DNA of 64,000 bases, from NCBI RefSeq assembly GCF_006874585.1, contig NZ_CP029761.1, forward strand, positions 3,235,001 to 3,299,000. Reading direction: 5' to 3'. The translations under genes and the position numbers were made by a program. The notes below the pieces were generated by a model, which saw nothing but the letters and a program-made list of their open reading frames with translations, searched no databases and was not told where the DNA came from. Below are positions 27,230 to 36,967 of this stretch, piece after piece (the stretch's first letter is position 1; every line of letters begins with the position of its first letter). The DNA comes from Sphingomonas sp. IC081 (lineage in GTDB: Bacteria > Pseudomonadota > Alphaproteobacteria > Sphingomonadales > Sphingomonadaceae).

Positions 27230-27967
27230 ATGACGACCGACACCACCACTGCCCGCCTGCTCCTCGTCGACGACGAGTCCGCGCTTCGCGAACCCCTGGC
27301 CGAGTACCTCTCGCGCCAGGGGTTTGCCGTAAGACAGGCCCAGAGCGCCGCCGAGGCCCGCAATCTGCTGCGCGACGAGAAGCCCGACCTGGTCCTGCTC
27401 GACATCATGATGCCCGGCGAGGACGGCCTCTCGCTGTGCCGCCACCTCGTCGAGGCGCAGGACGTGCCGGTGATCTTCCTCACCGCCCGCGGCGAGGCGA
27501 CCGATCGTATCGTCGGCCTCGAGATCGGCGCCGACGACTATGTGGTGAAGCCCTTCGAACCGCGCGAACTGGTCGCCCGCATCCGCTCGGTGCTGCGCCG
27601 CGCCGCCCGCATCGCCGCGCCCGCGACGGAGAACGAGATCTTTGCCTTCGAGACCTGGCAGCTCGATCCGCTCAAGCGCCGCCTCACCGATGCCGAAGGC
27701 GCCTCGGTGGCGATCTCCTCGGTCGAGTTCCGCCTGCTCATGGCCTTCCTCGAACATCCCCGCCAGGTGCTCAACCGCGACCGCCTGCTCGACATGGTGC
27801 AGGGCCGCGAGGCGCACCTGTTCGACCGTGCGGTGGACAACCAGGTCAGCCGCCTGCGCCGCAAGATCGAGGTCGATTCGCGCAACCCGCAGTTGATCCA
27901 GACGGTCTGGGGCGGCGGCTACATGCTCGCCGCCGACGTGCGCCGCATGCCCGCCCCGGCGGAATGA
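27230..27967 (+). CDS. OmpR-family response regulator
   Basis: The 245-aa protein has a receiver domain (LLLVDDESALREPLAEYL, phosphoacceptor Asp58 in LVLLDIMMPGEDG, Thr in VIFLTARGEA, Lys in DDYVVKPFEPREL) and a C-terminal winged helix (FRLLMAFLEHPRQVLNR, AVDNQVSRLRRKIE and QTVWGGGYML). Its TGA overlaps the ATG of the kinase gene (ATGA), so the pair is translationally coupled. It is probably cotranscribed with the EF-hand gene. Confidence 0.95.
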   Translation: MTTDTTTARLLLVDDESALREPLAEYLSRQGFAVRQAQSAAEARNLLRDEKPDLVLLDIMMPGEDGLSLCRHLVEAQDVPVIFLTARGEATDRIVGLEIGADDYVVKPFEPRELVARIRSVLRRAARIAAPATENEIFAFETWQLDPLKRRLTDAEGASVAISSVEFRLLMAFLEHPRQVLNRDRLLDMVQGREAHLFDRAVDNQVSRLRRKIEVDSRNPQLIQTVWGGGYMLAADVRRMPAPAE

Positions 27968-29457
27968 GCCCGGCCCCCATGCCCCCATCCCCCGTGCTCC
28001 CGTCCCGCCTGAAGATCCTGCGCCCGCACAGCCTGATGGGCCAGATGCTGCTCGCCGTCGCCGCGGCGCTGCTGCTGGTGCAAGGGCTCGGCACCTTCCT
28101 CGTCTACCGCGCCCAGCGCGAAGGCTACGAGGCGGGCATGAACAATGCCGCGGTGTTCCGCCTGATCATGGAGACGCGCGGCCCCCGCGGGCTGGTGCGC
28201 CGCCAGAACGCCCGCCCCGGAGACACCCCGGGCGGACCGCTCTCCGGGCCGCCGCCCAAGGGCTACCACCTCGAATACAGCACCCGCTCCCCGGTCCTGC
28301 CCGGCGAGGCGCGCGACCGCGACGCCGAGACCGAACTGACCAGGATCCTCGCCGACCAGGACTTCACCGTCCGCGAGGTGGTGGTCGTCCACCGCGCCGC
28401 CGGGCAGGACCGCTACGCCCGGCGCGGCCTGCTGCGCCGCGCCGCCAGCTTCGGCCTGCCGCCCGACGAGGTCTCCGGCCTCTTGCGCTCCAACCTCATG
28501 GTGGTGGGCGTGCGTACCAGCGACGAGGGCAGCTGGATCATCGCCCGGGTGCGCGGCCCGCGCCCGGAAAACGTGCTGCTGGGGCCGATCCTGATCCAGA
28601 CGATCAGCATCTACGTGGTGCTGATGGTGGCGGTGGCGCTGATCCTGCGCCGCATTACCCGCCCGCTCGCCGCGCTTACCCGCCGGCTCGAACGCTTTGC
28701 CGCCACGCAGGACCTCGACGGCCAGCTCGCCCCTTCCGGCCCCGAGGACATGCAGCGGCTGATCGTGGCCCACAACGCGATGGAATCGCGCATCGCCGCC
28801 CTGCTCGACGAGAAGGACGTGATGCTCGGCGCCATCGGGCACGACCTCAAGACCCCGCTGGCGGCTTTGCGCGTGCGCATCGAATCGGTCTCCGACGATG
28901 TCGAGCGCGGCCGCATGGCCAGCACCATCGAGGACATCGTGCGCACCCTCGACGACATCCTCTCGCTGGCCCGCGTCGGCCGCCCGAGCGACCCGCTGGA
29001 ACGCACCGAGCTCTCGGCGCTGATGTTCTCGGTGATCGAGGAATACGAGGACATGGGCGAGCCGGTCGAAGTGGACGAGACCGAACGCATCGCGCTGGAA
29101 CTGCGCCCGACCTGGATCCGCCGCGCACTACGCAACCTGATCGGCAACGCCCTGCGCTACGGCCAGCGCGCCCGCGTCTCGCTCTCGCGCGAAACCACGC
29201 CGGGGGGCCGCAGCGCCGTGATCGTGATCGACGACGACGGCCCGGGCATCCCCGAGGACCAGATCCACGCGATGATGAACCCCTTCACCCGCGGCGACCC
29301 CTCGCGCAACAGCGCCACCGGCGGGGCGGGCCTCGGCCTCGCGCTCGCCCGCGCGATCGCCGAACAGCACGGCGGCGCGCTGGTGCTGGCCAACCGACTG
29401 GCGGCGGACGGCACGGTCGAGGGCCTCAGGGCCAGGGTCGAACTGCCGGTGGGGTGA
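27964..29457 (+). CDS. Sensor histidine kinase
   Basis: The 497-aa inner-membrane kinase has a first membrane helix near residues 26-43, a periplasmic region of about 150 residues rich in Arg and Pro, a second helix near 205-222, HAMP (RRITRPLAALTRRLERFA), the H box AIGHDLKTPLAALRVRIE with His293, N box LRNLIGNALRYG, and G boxes DDDGPGIPEDQ and GGAGLGLALARAIAEQHGG. The start ATG overlaps the regulator stop. The organisation matches EnvZ-type kinases. The ligand may be linked to the upstream EF-hand protein. Confidence 0.94.
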   Translation: MSPAPMPPSPVLPSRLKILRPHSLMGQMLLAVAAALLLVQGLGTFLVYRAQREGYEAGMNNAAVFRLIMETRGPRGLVRRQNARPGDTPGGPLSGPPPKGYHLEYSTRSPVLPGEARDRDAETELTRILADQDFTVREVVVVHRAAGQDRYARRGLLRRAASFGLPPDEVSGLLRSNLMVVGVRTSDEGSWIIARVRGPRPENVLLGPILIQTISIYVVLMVAVALILRRITRPLAALTRRLERFAATQDLDGQLAPSGPEDMQRLIVAHNAMESRIAALLDEKDVMLGAIGHDLKTPLAALRVRIESVSDDVERGRMASTIEDIVRTLDDILSLARVGRPSDPLERTELSALMFSVIEEYEDMGEPVEVDETERIALELRPTWIRRALRNLIGNALRYGQRARVSLSRETTPGGRSAVIVIDDDGPGIPEDQIHAMMNPFTRGDPSRNSATGGAGLGLALARAIAEQHGGALVLANRLAADGTVEGLRARVELPVG

Positions 29458-29464
29458 GCCCCGA

Positions 29465-29521
29465 TTGACCTTTAGGGAATTATGCATGAGTATATCATCA
29501 CCACGCTATACTATGCCCTAA
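29465..29521 (+). promoter_or_regulatory. Inverted repeat and possible promoter of the AAA ATPase gene
   Basis: TTGACC (29465-29470) could be a -35 box. CTTTAGGG and CCCTAAAG form an 8-bp inverted repeat around about 40 nt of unusually AT-rich sequence with TATATC inside. An autoregulatory operator is possible. The AT content fits a recently acquired gene. Confidence 0.4.
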
Positions 29522-29531
29522 AGAGATAAAC

Positions 29532-30713
29532 ATGGACCCGGTTCGAAATCCGTTTGCGCCCGGAGCAGGCTCTCAGCCGCCGGAGCTGGCCGGCCGTGAG
29601 GAAATCATCACCACGGCGGACACCGCCTTGCAGCGCGTCCTGCTGGGCCGCCCCGCCCAATCGCAAATGCTGCTCGGCTTACGCGGAGTGGGAAAGACCG
29701 TTCTTCTCAACAAGATCGAACAGATCGCTGAAGAACGCGGATACCTGACCTCGTTCATCGAAGCCCCGGAAGACCGCAAACTCGTCGATCTGCTTTACCC
29801 CAAGATCCATCAGGTTCTGCGAAAACTGTCCCTCGTCGAAGCCGCCAGAACATCCACGCATAACGCGCTAAGGGCGCTGCGCAGCTTTGCTAGCGCCTTC
29901 AAGATCAGCGTCGGAGACTTCGAAGTCTCCGTCGATCCGGAACCCGGCGTTGCCGACAGTGGCAATCTCGAATACGACATCACCGAACTCTTCCTGAAAG
30001 TCGGCGAGGCAGCAAAAGCGGCCAGTCGCGGATGGGCGTTGCTGATCGACGAAGTGCAGTACCTTTCGCCGGACGAACTGGGTGCCCTCATCGTCGCCAT
30101 TCACCGGATCAATCAGAAAGGCTTGCCGGTCCTGCTGTTCGGTGCCGGTCTGCCTGCCATCGCAGCATTGTCGGGCGATGCAAAGTCCTATGCGGAGCGG
30201 TTATTCGTCTTCCCCAAGATCGACGCCCTGCCCAACGCCGCAGCGGCGAATGCGATACGTCAGCCAATCGAGGAGGAAGGGGAAACGATCAAACCCGACG
30301 TGCTGGATACCATCGTCGCATTGACACGTGGATATCCCTATTTCCTTCAGGAGTGGGGCTATCAGGTCTGGAATGCCTCGCCGGAATCACCGATCGCGAT
30401 TACTTGCGTAGAAGCGGCGGAAAAGGAGGCGCTGCGTCGGTTGGACGAAGGCTTCTTCAAAGTCAGGATCGACCGTCTGACGCCAAAGGAAAAGGAATAC
30501 GTGATTGCCATGGCCCGATTGGGGCCGGGGCCATACCGATCCTCGGACGTGGCTGAAGTGCTGGGTGAAAAACTGACGACCCTTGGCCCCCGGCGCGCGC
30601 AGATCATCGCGAAAGGCATGATCTACAGCCCGGCGCATGGGGATATCGCCTTCACGGTCCCGATGTTCGACGAGTATCTCAAGCGCCACTGGATCCCCGT
30701 CGGATCGAATTGA
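29532..30713 (+). CDS. Solitary AAA ATPase (Orc1/Cdc6-like P-loop protein)
   Basis: The 393-aa protein has LAGREEIITTADTALQRVL, Walker A LRGVGKTVLL near residue 53, Walker B ALLIDEVQYL near 172, sensor GAGLPAIAALSG, and a C-terminal winged-helix region (LTPKEKEYVIAMARLGPGPY and VAEVLGEKLTTLGPRRAQIIAKGMIY). This resembles AAA_16 ATPases of the Orc1/Cdc6/STAND class that are often carried by mobile or defence regions. No partner gene is adjacent. Its composition is less GC-rich than both neighbours' and it has its own AT-rich promoter. Role unknown; I do not claim defence. Confidence 0.8.
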   Translation: MDPVRNPFAPGAGSQPPELAGREEIITTADTALQRVLLGRPAQSQMLLGLRGVGKTVLLNKIEQIAEERGYLTSFIEAPEDRKLVDLLYPKIHQVLRKLSLVEAARTSTHNALRALRSFASAFKISVGDFEVSVDPEPGVADSGNLEYDITELFLKVGEAAKAASRGWALLIDEVQYLSPDELGALIVAIHRINQKGLPVLLFGAGLPAIAALSGDAKSYAERLFVFPKIDALPNAAAANAIRQPIEEEGETIKPDVLDTIVALTRGYPYFLQEWGYQVWNASPESPIAITCVEAAEKEALRRLDEGFFKVRIDRLTPKEKEYVIAMARLGPGPYRSSDVAEVLGEKLTTLGPRRAQIIAKGMIYSPAHGDIAFTVPMFDEYLKRHWIPVGSN

Positions 30714-30720
30714 GCGCCCC

Positions 30721-33405
30721 CTACTTCATCGCCACGAAATCCGCATCGATCTGGCTACCCACCAGATCGTCCAGCAACCCGCAATTGCGCACCCGCTCGC
30801 TGGCGCGCGCGAGTTCCAGAGCGCCCGAAGTTCCCGCAAGGCTCGGCCCGAAGTCGCGGGTGATCCGTTCGGCCTTGTCCACCGAGCAGTAGCGGCCCAG
30901 CAGCTGCGGCAGGCGGGTGGCGAAGAACGGGCCGCCGCTGGCGCTCACCAGATCGTCGAGATGGGCAAGCGCCCACTGATAACCGATGTCGCGCGTGGCG
31001 CTGCGGGCCATGATGCCGTCGAGGAAACTCAGCCGCTCGCCCTCGCGCAGGCGCGGGTCCTTGAGGTCCAGCAGCCATGACGCCAGCTTCACGTCACCGG
31101 TGCGCGCCGAGGCCGCCAATGCGGCCGGGCGGAACACCGGATCGTCCGAAGACAGCGCCCTTTCCACCAGATCGCGCGCGGCCCCGCCGCCCTCCTCGCC
31201 GCCCGCCTTGTCGGCCGCCCGCTTGAACAGGTAGACGTCCAGCGCATGGTCCATCCATGCCGGGTCCAGCGCGGCCCCGTCCCCCCTGAGGTAAGCCTCC
31301 ATCGCCTGTGCCATCTGGTCGCGCAGCTTGCCGCCCCGGCTGGTCGCCAGCAGCGCCTCCACCACCTGCACCCGGCGCTGGATGCGCGCGGGCGCTTCGT
31401 GGGCATAAATGCCCGCACGCGGATCGAAGCCGTCTTCCTTGAGCAGCGGCATATAGAGCCGCTCGCGCAGCAGATTGAACCCGAGCCGCCCGCGCCCGGT
31501 GACAAGGCCCTGCATGACATAGCGCGACAGCGCCTCGAACGGCGCATCGGCGGCATGGGGATCGGGATGGCGGATCAGCGCTCGGGCCAGGAGCGCCATC
31601 TCCGAGACATTGCCGCGCCCGCCGCGGATCGAGGCATCGAGCGAATCGACCAGCGACAGCGCCTCGCCCGAGGGCAGGCTACCGGCTCCGGCGATCAGCG
31701 ACTGCCAGTGCCCGGCGGTCAGTTCGAAACGGTAGTATCCGGCCCCGCCCGCATTGGGGAACACCGGGCCGCTGCCGGGTACGGTGAAGGACTGGTTCGG
31801 CCGGTCCATGATCGTGCAAGTGATCTGCGCGCCCCGGCGGAAGCACAGCGGGATGATCCACTTGCCCGGCGGCGGGGCGATGCCCGCGGTGGTGTAGCGC
31901 AGCTGGGTCACCGCCACATGGTCGCCCTGCTGGCGCAGCGCCAGCAGGGGCACGCCCTGCTGCTCCACGAAGCTACGCAAGGCGGGCACCAGCCGGGGAT
32001 CGCCCGCGACTTCGGCCAGCGCGGCGAAGAAATCGTCGCTGGTGGCATTGCCGCCCCGGTGCGCGGCGATGTAGCGGCGCACCCCCTCGCGAAAGCGATC
32101 CTCGCCCAGCCAGGCGGCAATCATCGCGACGACCTGCCCGCCCTTGCCGTAGGTGATGGCATCGAAGGCGGAATCGATCTGGTCGCTGGTTTCGATCGCC
32201 TGCCGCACCGGGCGCCCCGCCACCAGCGCATCGGTCTCCATCGCCGCGAACCCGGTCTGCAGGGCGTCACCGGCAATGCCCAGCTCCGGTCGCCACGCAT
32301 CGCCCATGCGGTAGCCGATCCAGTTGGCGAAGCTCTCGTTCAGCCAGATATCGTCCCACCAGGCCGGAGTGACGAGGTCCCCGAACCACTGGTGCCCCAG
32401 TTCGTGGCCGACGATGGTGCCGAACTGGCGCTGCTGCGCAACCGGGGCGGCGCCGTCCATCACCAGGATGTCGTCGCGGTAGAGGTCGGCGCCGGGGTTC
32501 TCCATGGCGCCGGGCAGCACCGGGCTGGTGATCTGGTCGAGCTTGGGAAAGGGGAACGGCGCGCCGAAAAAGTCCTCCAGCTGGCGCACGATGCGCGCGC
32601 TGCCATCGAGCGCAAAGGCCAGCTTGCCGGCGTTCTGGCGGGTGGAGACGATCCGCAGCGGCAGCGGCGCCGCCCGCTCGGCGCTGGCCGGGACGGAGCC
32701 CTCCAGCACGGCGAACGGCCCTACCATCACCGCCAGCAGATAGGTCGGCAACGGCAGGCTGGGCGCGAAGCGGTGCACGGCAAGGCCGTTCTCGGTCGTG
32801 GGCGCGCCCATCTCGGGCGCATTGCTGATCGCGGTGAGACCGGGCGGCGTGCGCAGGGTCAGCGTGAAGGGTGTCTTGAAGCCGGGCTGGTCGAACCCCG
32901 GGAAGGCGGCGCGGGCGTCGATCGACTGGAACTGGCTCCAGACGTACCAGTCGCCCTCGACGTTGACGCGGAACAGGCCGGAAGGCCCATCGGCAAAAGC
33001 CGCGCTGTAATCGAGAGTGAGCGTCAGGGGGCCGGCGGCGAGGTCACGGTCAAAAGAGACCTCGGCCAGACCGGTGGCATCGAGCTGGCGCCAGTGGCCG
33101 GTCAGCGTTTCCCCGCCGATCCGCGCGGTGACCGCGGTGACATCGAGGTCGCGGCCGTGCAGGTACAGTCCAGGTGCGTTTCTGGTCACCTTCAGGTCGA
33201 TCTCTACCCGGCCTGAAAAACGCGGTTTGCCCGGATCCAGCGTCAGATCGAGGCGGTAGGCGGTCGGCTGCACACTGTCGCCGAGCCGCCCGAACGGCAG
33301 GTCCGGCGCGGCCTGCGAAACGATCGGCACCGCCTCCTGCGCCCAGCCCCGCCCCGGCGCCAGAAGCAGTGCCGAAAGCAGCGTCAGGAAGCGGATAAAT
33401 GTCAT
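30721..33405 (-). CDS. M1 family metallopeptidase (aminopeptidase N-like)
   Basis: The 894-aa protein has a signal peptide (MTFIRFLTLLSALLLAPGRGWA) and is periplasmic or outer-surface. The exopeptidase motif GAMEN is near residue 301, the zinc motif HELGHQWFG near 335, and the third ligand is the Glu of WLNESFANW about 20 residues on. Two beta-rich domains flank the catalytic domain, and a C-terminal helical ERAP-like domain follows. It trims N-terminal residues from peptides. The ATG at 33405 is four bases past the HerA-like gene's stop on the same strand. Confidence 0.94.
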   Translation of the reverse strand: MTFIRFLTLLSALLLAPGRGWAQEAVPIVSQAAPDLPFGRLGDSVQPTAYRLDLTLDPGKPRFSGRVEIDLKVTRNAPGLYLHGRDLDVTAVTARIGGETLTGHWRQLDATGLAEVSFDRDLAAGPLTLTLDYSAAFADGPSGLFRVNVEGDWYVWSQFQSIDARAAFPGFDQPGFKTPFTLTLRTPPGLTAISNAPEMGAPTTENGLAVHRFAPSLPLPTYLLAVMVGPFAVLEGSVPASAERAAPLPLRIVSTRQNAGKLAFALDGSARIVRQLEDFFGAPFPFPKLDQITSPVLPGAMENPGADLYRDDILVMDGAAPVAQQRQFGTIVGHELGHQWFGDLVTPAWWDDIWLNESFANWIGYRMGDAWRPELGIAGDALQTGFAAMETDALVAGRPVRQAIETSDQIDSAFDAITYGKGGQVVAMIAAWLGEDRFREGVRRYIAAHRGGNATSDDFFAALAEVAGDPRLVPALRSFVEQQGVPLLALRQQGDHVAVTQLRYTTAGIAPPPGKWIIPLCFRRGAQITCTIMDRPNQSFTVPGSGPVFPNAGGAGYYRFELTAGHWQSLIAGAGSLPSGEALSLVDSLDASIRGGRGNVSEMALLARALIRHPDPHAADAPFEALSRYVMQGLVTGRGRLGFNLLRERLYMPLLKEDGFDPRAGIYAHEAPARIQRRVQVVEALLATSRGGKLRDQMAQAMEAYLRGDGAALDPAWMDHALDVYLFKRAADKAGGEEGGGAARDLVERALSSDDPVFRPAALAASARTGDVKLASWLLDLKDPRLREGERLSFLDGIMARSATRDIGYQWALAHLDDLVSASGGPFFATRLPQLLGRYCSVDKAERITRDFGPSLAGTSGALELARASERVRNCGLLDDLVGSQIDADFVAMK

Positions 33406-33409
33406 CAAA

Positions 33410-35008
33410 TCAACGCATAAGCCCGCCGATCAGGTTGCGCGCGAAGCGCCCGAGGCCGGGAAATCCGATCGCCTTGCCAAGCGCGTCGCCCACCGTTCCC
33501 GCCGCCGCGCTCGCCGCCGAAGCCTGCGGATTTGCGCGGCTCTTCTTGCCCTGCATCGACTGCGCGAGGATCGATCCCGCGCTCGCCGCCGCCGCGCCCG
33601 CCGCCGCCTTGGCCACCTTGCCGCCAAGCCCGTCCCACAGGCTGGGGCTCCTGCGCTCCTGCTTGCCGACCTCGGCAGCCCCTTTTTCCGCCACTTCCTG
33701 CGCCGTTGCCGCGGCATCGGCGGCCTTGGCGGCCAGCACTTCCTCGGCGCTCTCACGGTTGACGGGCGTATCGTACTTGCCCTGACAGGGGCTGATCGAC
33801 TGGATGATCGCCCGCTCCCTGGGCTCCACCGGCCCCAATCGCGAGCGCGGCGGCGCGATCAGGGTGCGCTGTACCACCGTGGGCGCGCCCTGATCGTCGA
33901 GCGTGGAAACCAGCGCTTCGCCGACCTTGAGCTCGGTGATCGCTTCGACGACGTTGAGCGCCGGATTGATGCGGAACGTATCTGCCGCCGCCTTGATCGC
34001 CTTCTGGTCGCGCGGGGTAAAGGCACGCAAGGCATGCTGCACGCGGTTGCCCAGCTGGCCGGCGATTTCCTCGGGAATATCGATGGGGTTCTGCGAGATG
34101 AAGTAGACGCCCACGCCCTTCGAGCGGACCAGGCGAACCACCTGCTCGACTTTGTCCTGCAGCGCCTTGGGCGCATCGTCGAACAGCAGGTGCGCCTCGT
34201 CGAAGAAGAACACCAATTTGGGTTTTTCGGGATCGCCGACCTCGGGCAGCACCTCGAACAGCTCGGACAGCAACCAGAGCAGGAAGGTGGCGTAGAGCTT
34301 GGGGCTGCGCATCAGCTTGTCGGCAGCCAGGATGTTGATGTAGCCGCGCCCCTTGTCGTCGCAGCGGATGAAATCGGCGATTTCCAGCGCCGGTTCGCCA
34401 AAGAACTGCGCCGCGCCCTGGCTGTCGAGCGCCAGAAGCTGGCGCTGGATCGTGCCGACGCTGGCCTTGGTGATATTGCCATATCTGGCGGAAAGCGCCG
34501 AAGCATTCTCGGCGGCATGGGCCAGCATCGCCTGCAGATCGGGCAAGTCGAGCAAGAGCAAGCCCTGCTCGTCGGCATAACGGAAGACGACGTTGAGCAC
34601 GCCTTCCTGGGTGTCGTTGAGATCCATCAGCCGCGCCAGCAGCAACGGCCCCATTTCGGAGATCGTGGTGCGGACGGGATGCCCCTGCTCGCCGTAAATG
34701 TCCCAGAAAATCGCCGGATTGTCGGAATATCCATAGTCCGTCAGGCCGATTTCCCTGGCCCGCGCTTCCAGCACGGCAGCATTCTTGAACTGCGGGCTGC
34801 CGGACATCGAGATGCCGGAAAGATCGCCCTTCACGTCGGCCAGGAACACCGGCACGCCGGCGGCGGAAAACTGTTCGGCAATGGTCTGGAGCGTCACCGT
34901 CTTGCCGGTACCCGTGGCCCCGGCGATCAACCCATGGCGATTGGCACGCCCAAGGCGCAGGACCTGCCGTTCACCATTGGCACCGAGCCCCAGGAAAATC
35001 TCTTCCAT
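33410..35008 (-). CDS. HerA-like helicase/ATPase (DUF853, YjgR family)
   Basis: The 532-aa P-loop protein has Walker [14 protein letters not shown] near residue 33, Walker [13 protein letters not shown] near 265, and the downstream [32 protein letters not shown] block that defines the YjgR/DUF853 group of the FtsK-HerA superfamily. The C-terminus is Ala-rich and helical. The family's role is not established; a DNA-pumping or assembly ATPase is likely by homology. It is cotranscribed with the M1 peptidase downstream and divergent from pabBC. Confidence 0.9.
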   Translation of the reverse strand: MEEIFLGLGANGERQVLRLGRANRHGLIAGATGTGKTVTLQTIAEQFSAAGVPVFLADVKGDLSGISMSGSPQFKNAAVLEARAREIGLTDYGYSDNPAIFWDIYGEQGHPVRTTISEMGPLLLARLMDLNDTQEGVLNVVFRYADEQGLLLLDLPDLQAMLAHAAENASALSARYGNITKASVGTIQRQLLALDSQGAAQFFGEPALEIADFIRCDDKGRGYINILAADKLMRSPKLYATFLLWLLSELFEVLPEVGDPEKPKLVFFFDEAHLLFDDAPKALQDKVEQVVRLVRSKGVGVYFISQNPIDIPEEIAGQLGNRVQHALRAFTPRDQKAIKAAADTFRINPALNVVEAITELKVGEALVSTLDDQGAPTVVQRTLIAPPRSRLGPVEPRERAIIQSISPCQGKYDTPVNRESAEEVLAAKAADAAATAQEVAEKGAAEVGKQERRSPSLWDGLGGKVAKAAAGAAAASAGSILAQSMQGKKSRANPQASAASAAAGTVGDALGKAIGFPGLGRFARNLIGGLMR

Positions 35009-35170
35009 TCATGCCTCCTTGCACCGATCGAGAGTGATAGAACGCGCCTTGGACAAGGGCGAGAGGGATTTTGGGTGAGCCGCCACTTGATCGCCGGGAG
35101 GGAAGGCGTCGCTCGCGAGAAAGCGCACTGGTCTCGCCGGTGCCGGGGCGCTAAAGGCGCAGTCCGAGCC

Positions 35171-36967
35171 ATGCCCCAACCCTTCATCCTTTTCGACGAC
35201 GCCCGCCAGGAAGGCGCGGCCGACGCGCGGATCTACCGCGATCCGGTGGAGATCGTCCTCGCGCGCAGCGAACAGGACGTGCTCCCCGCGCTTGCCCGGA
35301 TCGAGGAACTCTCGGCCGCCGGCCTGCATCTGGCCGGCTACCTTGCCTACGAGGCAGGGCAGGCGCTGGAGCCGCGCCTTGCCGGCCTGCGCAAGCCTGA
35401 AGGCCCGCTGGTCTGGTTCGGCGCCTTCGAAGGCTTCGAAACCGTTCCCGCCAAAGACATTGCGCGCTGGCTGGCCGAAAACGCCGCCCCCGGCCCGGTC
35501 GGCATCGGCCCGCTCGATCCGCTGGTCTCCACCGGACGCTACACCCAGGCCTTCAACGCGGTTCACGGCGCCATCGAGGCTGGCGACATCTACCAGGCCA
35601 ACCTGACCCTGCCGCTGGAGGGGCCGTGGCACGGCGATCCGCTGGCGCTCTACGCCGCGATCCGTCCCGCTGCCGCGGCCGGATATGGCGCACTGATCTG
35701 CGACGGAGCCGGGTGGCTGCTCAGCTTCTCGCCCGAACTGTTCTTTGCGCTCGACGATCGCACCGTGACAGTCCGCCCGATGAAAGGCACGCGCCCGCGC
35801 GGGCAGGATGCCGCCGAGGACGCATTGCTGCGCGAGGATCTGGCCGCCAGCACCAAGGATCGCGCAGAAAACCTGATGATCCTCGACCTCATGCGCAACG
35901 ACCTGTCGCGCGTGGCGGAAGCGGGCAGTGTCCGCGTGGAGCAACCTTTCGCGATCGAGAGCTACCCGACCGTCCACCAGATGGTCTCCACCGTCCACGC
36001 CCGCCTCTCACCCGACAAGGGCGCCGTCGATCTGCTGCGGGCCCTTTTCCCCTGCGGATCGATCACCGGCGCGCCCAAGATCCGGGCGATGGAACTGATC
36101 ACCGAGGTCGAACGCCACGCGCGCGGGCCCTATTGCGGCTCGATCGGTTTCATCGAACCCTCTGGCGATGCCGCGTTCAATGTGGCAATCCGCAGCTTGC
36201 GTCTGTCACCGGATGCCAAGGGCACTTCGGGCCGGGCCACGCTCGGCGTCGGTTCGGCGGTGGTCGCCGATTCACAAGCGCTTCCCGAATGGCGGGAATG
36301 CCTGGTCAAAGGGGGTTTCGTGCGAGATTCGGCAGGGGCGCGTTCGCCCGCCAGTTTCGATCTTGTCGAGACGATGCGTTTCACGCCCGAAGAGGGCATC
36401 CCGCTGCTGGAACTCCATCTGGAGCGGGTCCGTACCAGCGCCGAGGCACTGGGCTTCGGTTTTGACCGCCATGCCGTGCGCAATGCGATCCAGGCGCTCT
36501 GCTTCGATGCCGATGCGCCTGCCAAGCTGCGCCTGGTCACCGCCCGCAGCGGCGCCTATGCGCTGGAACTGGCCGAATTGCCGGAAACCTTTGAAGGGCC
36601 GGTAACCGTCGGCGTGCTGCCGCTTCCGGTCGATAGCGGCGACTGGCGGCTGCGCCACAAGACCAGCGATCGGGGATTCTACAATTCCGGCCTGGCCATC
36701 GGGAAAAAGGCGGGGGCTCAGGAAGTGCTGTTCCTGCGCGACGACGGCCTCGTCACCGAAGGCAGCTTCACCAGCCTCTTTGTCGAGCGCGACGGCATGC
36801 TGCTGACGCCGCCCGCCGCGCTCGGCCTGCTGCCCGGCGTACTGCGCCGCTCGCTGATCGAGCAGGGCCGCGCGACCGAGGCCGAACTGACGCTGGACGA
36901 TCTCGCGGACGGGTTCCTGATCGGCAATGCCCTGCGCGGCCTGATGCCGGCCCGGCTGCTCACCTGA
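35171..36967 (+). CDS. pabB: Bifunctional aminodeoxychorismate synthase component I / 4-amino-4-deoxychorismate lyase-like fusion
   Basis: Residues 1-380 are the chorismate-binding PabB domain: VRPMKGTRPRG carries the active Lys, followed by DRAENLMILDLMRNDL, FAIESYPTVHQMVSTV and FPCGSITGAPKIRAMELI. Residues 390-598 are a class IV aminotransferase fold like PabC (VETMRFTPEEGIPLLELHLER, then VTEGSFTSLFVE). The fusion makes p-aminobenzoate from chorismate with a PabA amidotransferase encoded elsewhere, for folate synthesis. It leads a four-gene unit; its TGA overlaps the next ATG by one base. Confidence 0.92.
   Translation: MPQPFILFDDARQEGAADARIYRDPVEIVLARSEQDVLPALARIEELSAAGLHLAGYLAYEAGQALEPRLAGLRKPEGPLVWFGAFEGFETVPAKDIARWLAENAAPGPVGIGPLDPLVSTGRYTQAFNAVHGAIEAGDIYQANLTLPLEGPWHGDPLALYAAIRPAAAAGYGALICDGAGWLLSFSPELFFALDDRTVTVRPMKGTRPRGQDAAEDALLREDLAASTKDRAENLMILDLMRNDLSRVAEAGSVRVEQPFAIESYPTVHQMVSTVHARLSPDKGAVDLLRALFPCGSITGAPKIRAMELITEVERHARGPYCGSIGFIEPSGDAAFNVAIRSLRLSPDAKGTSGRATLGVGSAVVADSQALPEWRECLVKGGFVRDSAGARSPASFDLVETMRFTPEEGIPLLELHLERVRTSAEALGFGFDRHAVRNAIQALCFDADAPAKLRLVTARSGAYALELAELPETFEGPVTVGVLPLPVDSGDWRLRHKTSDRGFYNSGLAIGKKAGAQEVLFLRDDGLVTEGSFTSLFVERDGMLLTPPAALGLLPGVLRRSLIEQGRATEAELTLDDLADGFLIGNALRGLMPARLLT

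Noticed and set aside
29532..29560. tRNA-like GGTTCGAAATC sequence
   Set aside because: It is the start of the AAA ATPase coding sequence; no acceptor, D or anticodon stems can be formed around it.
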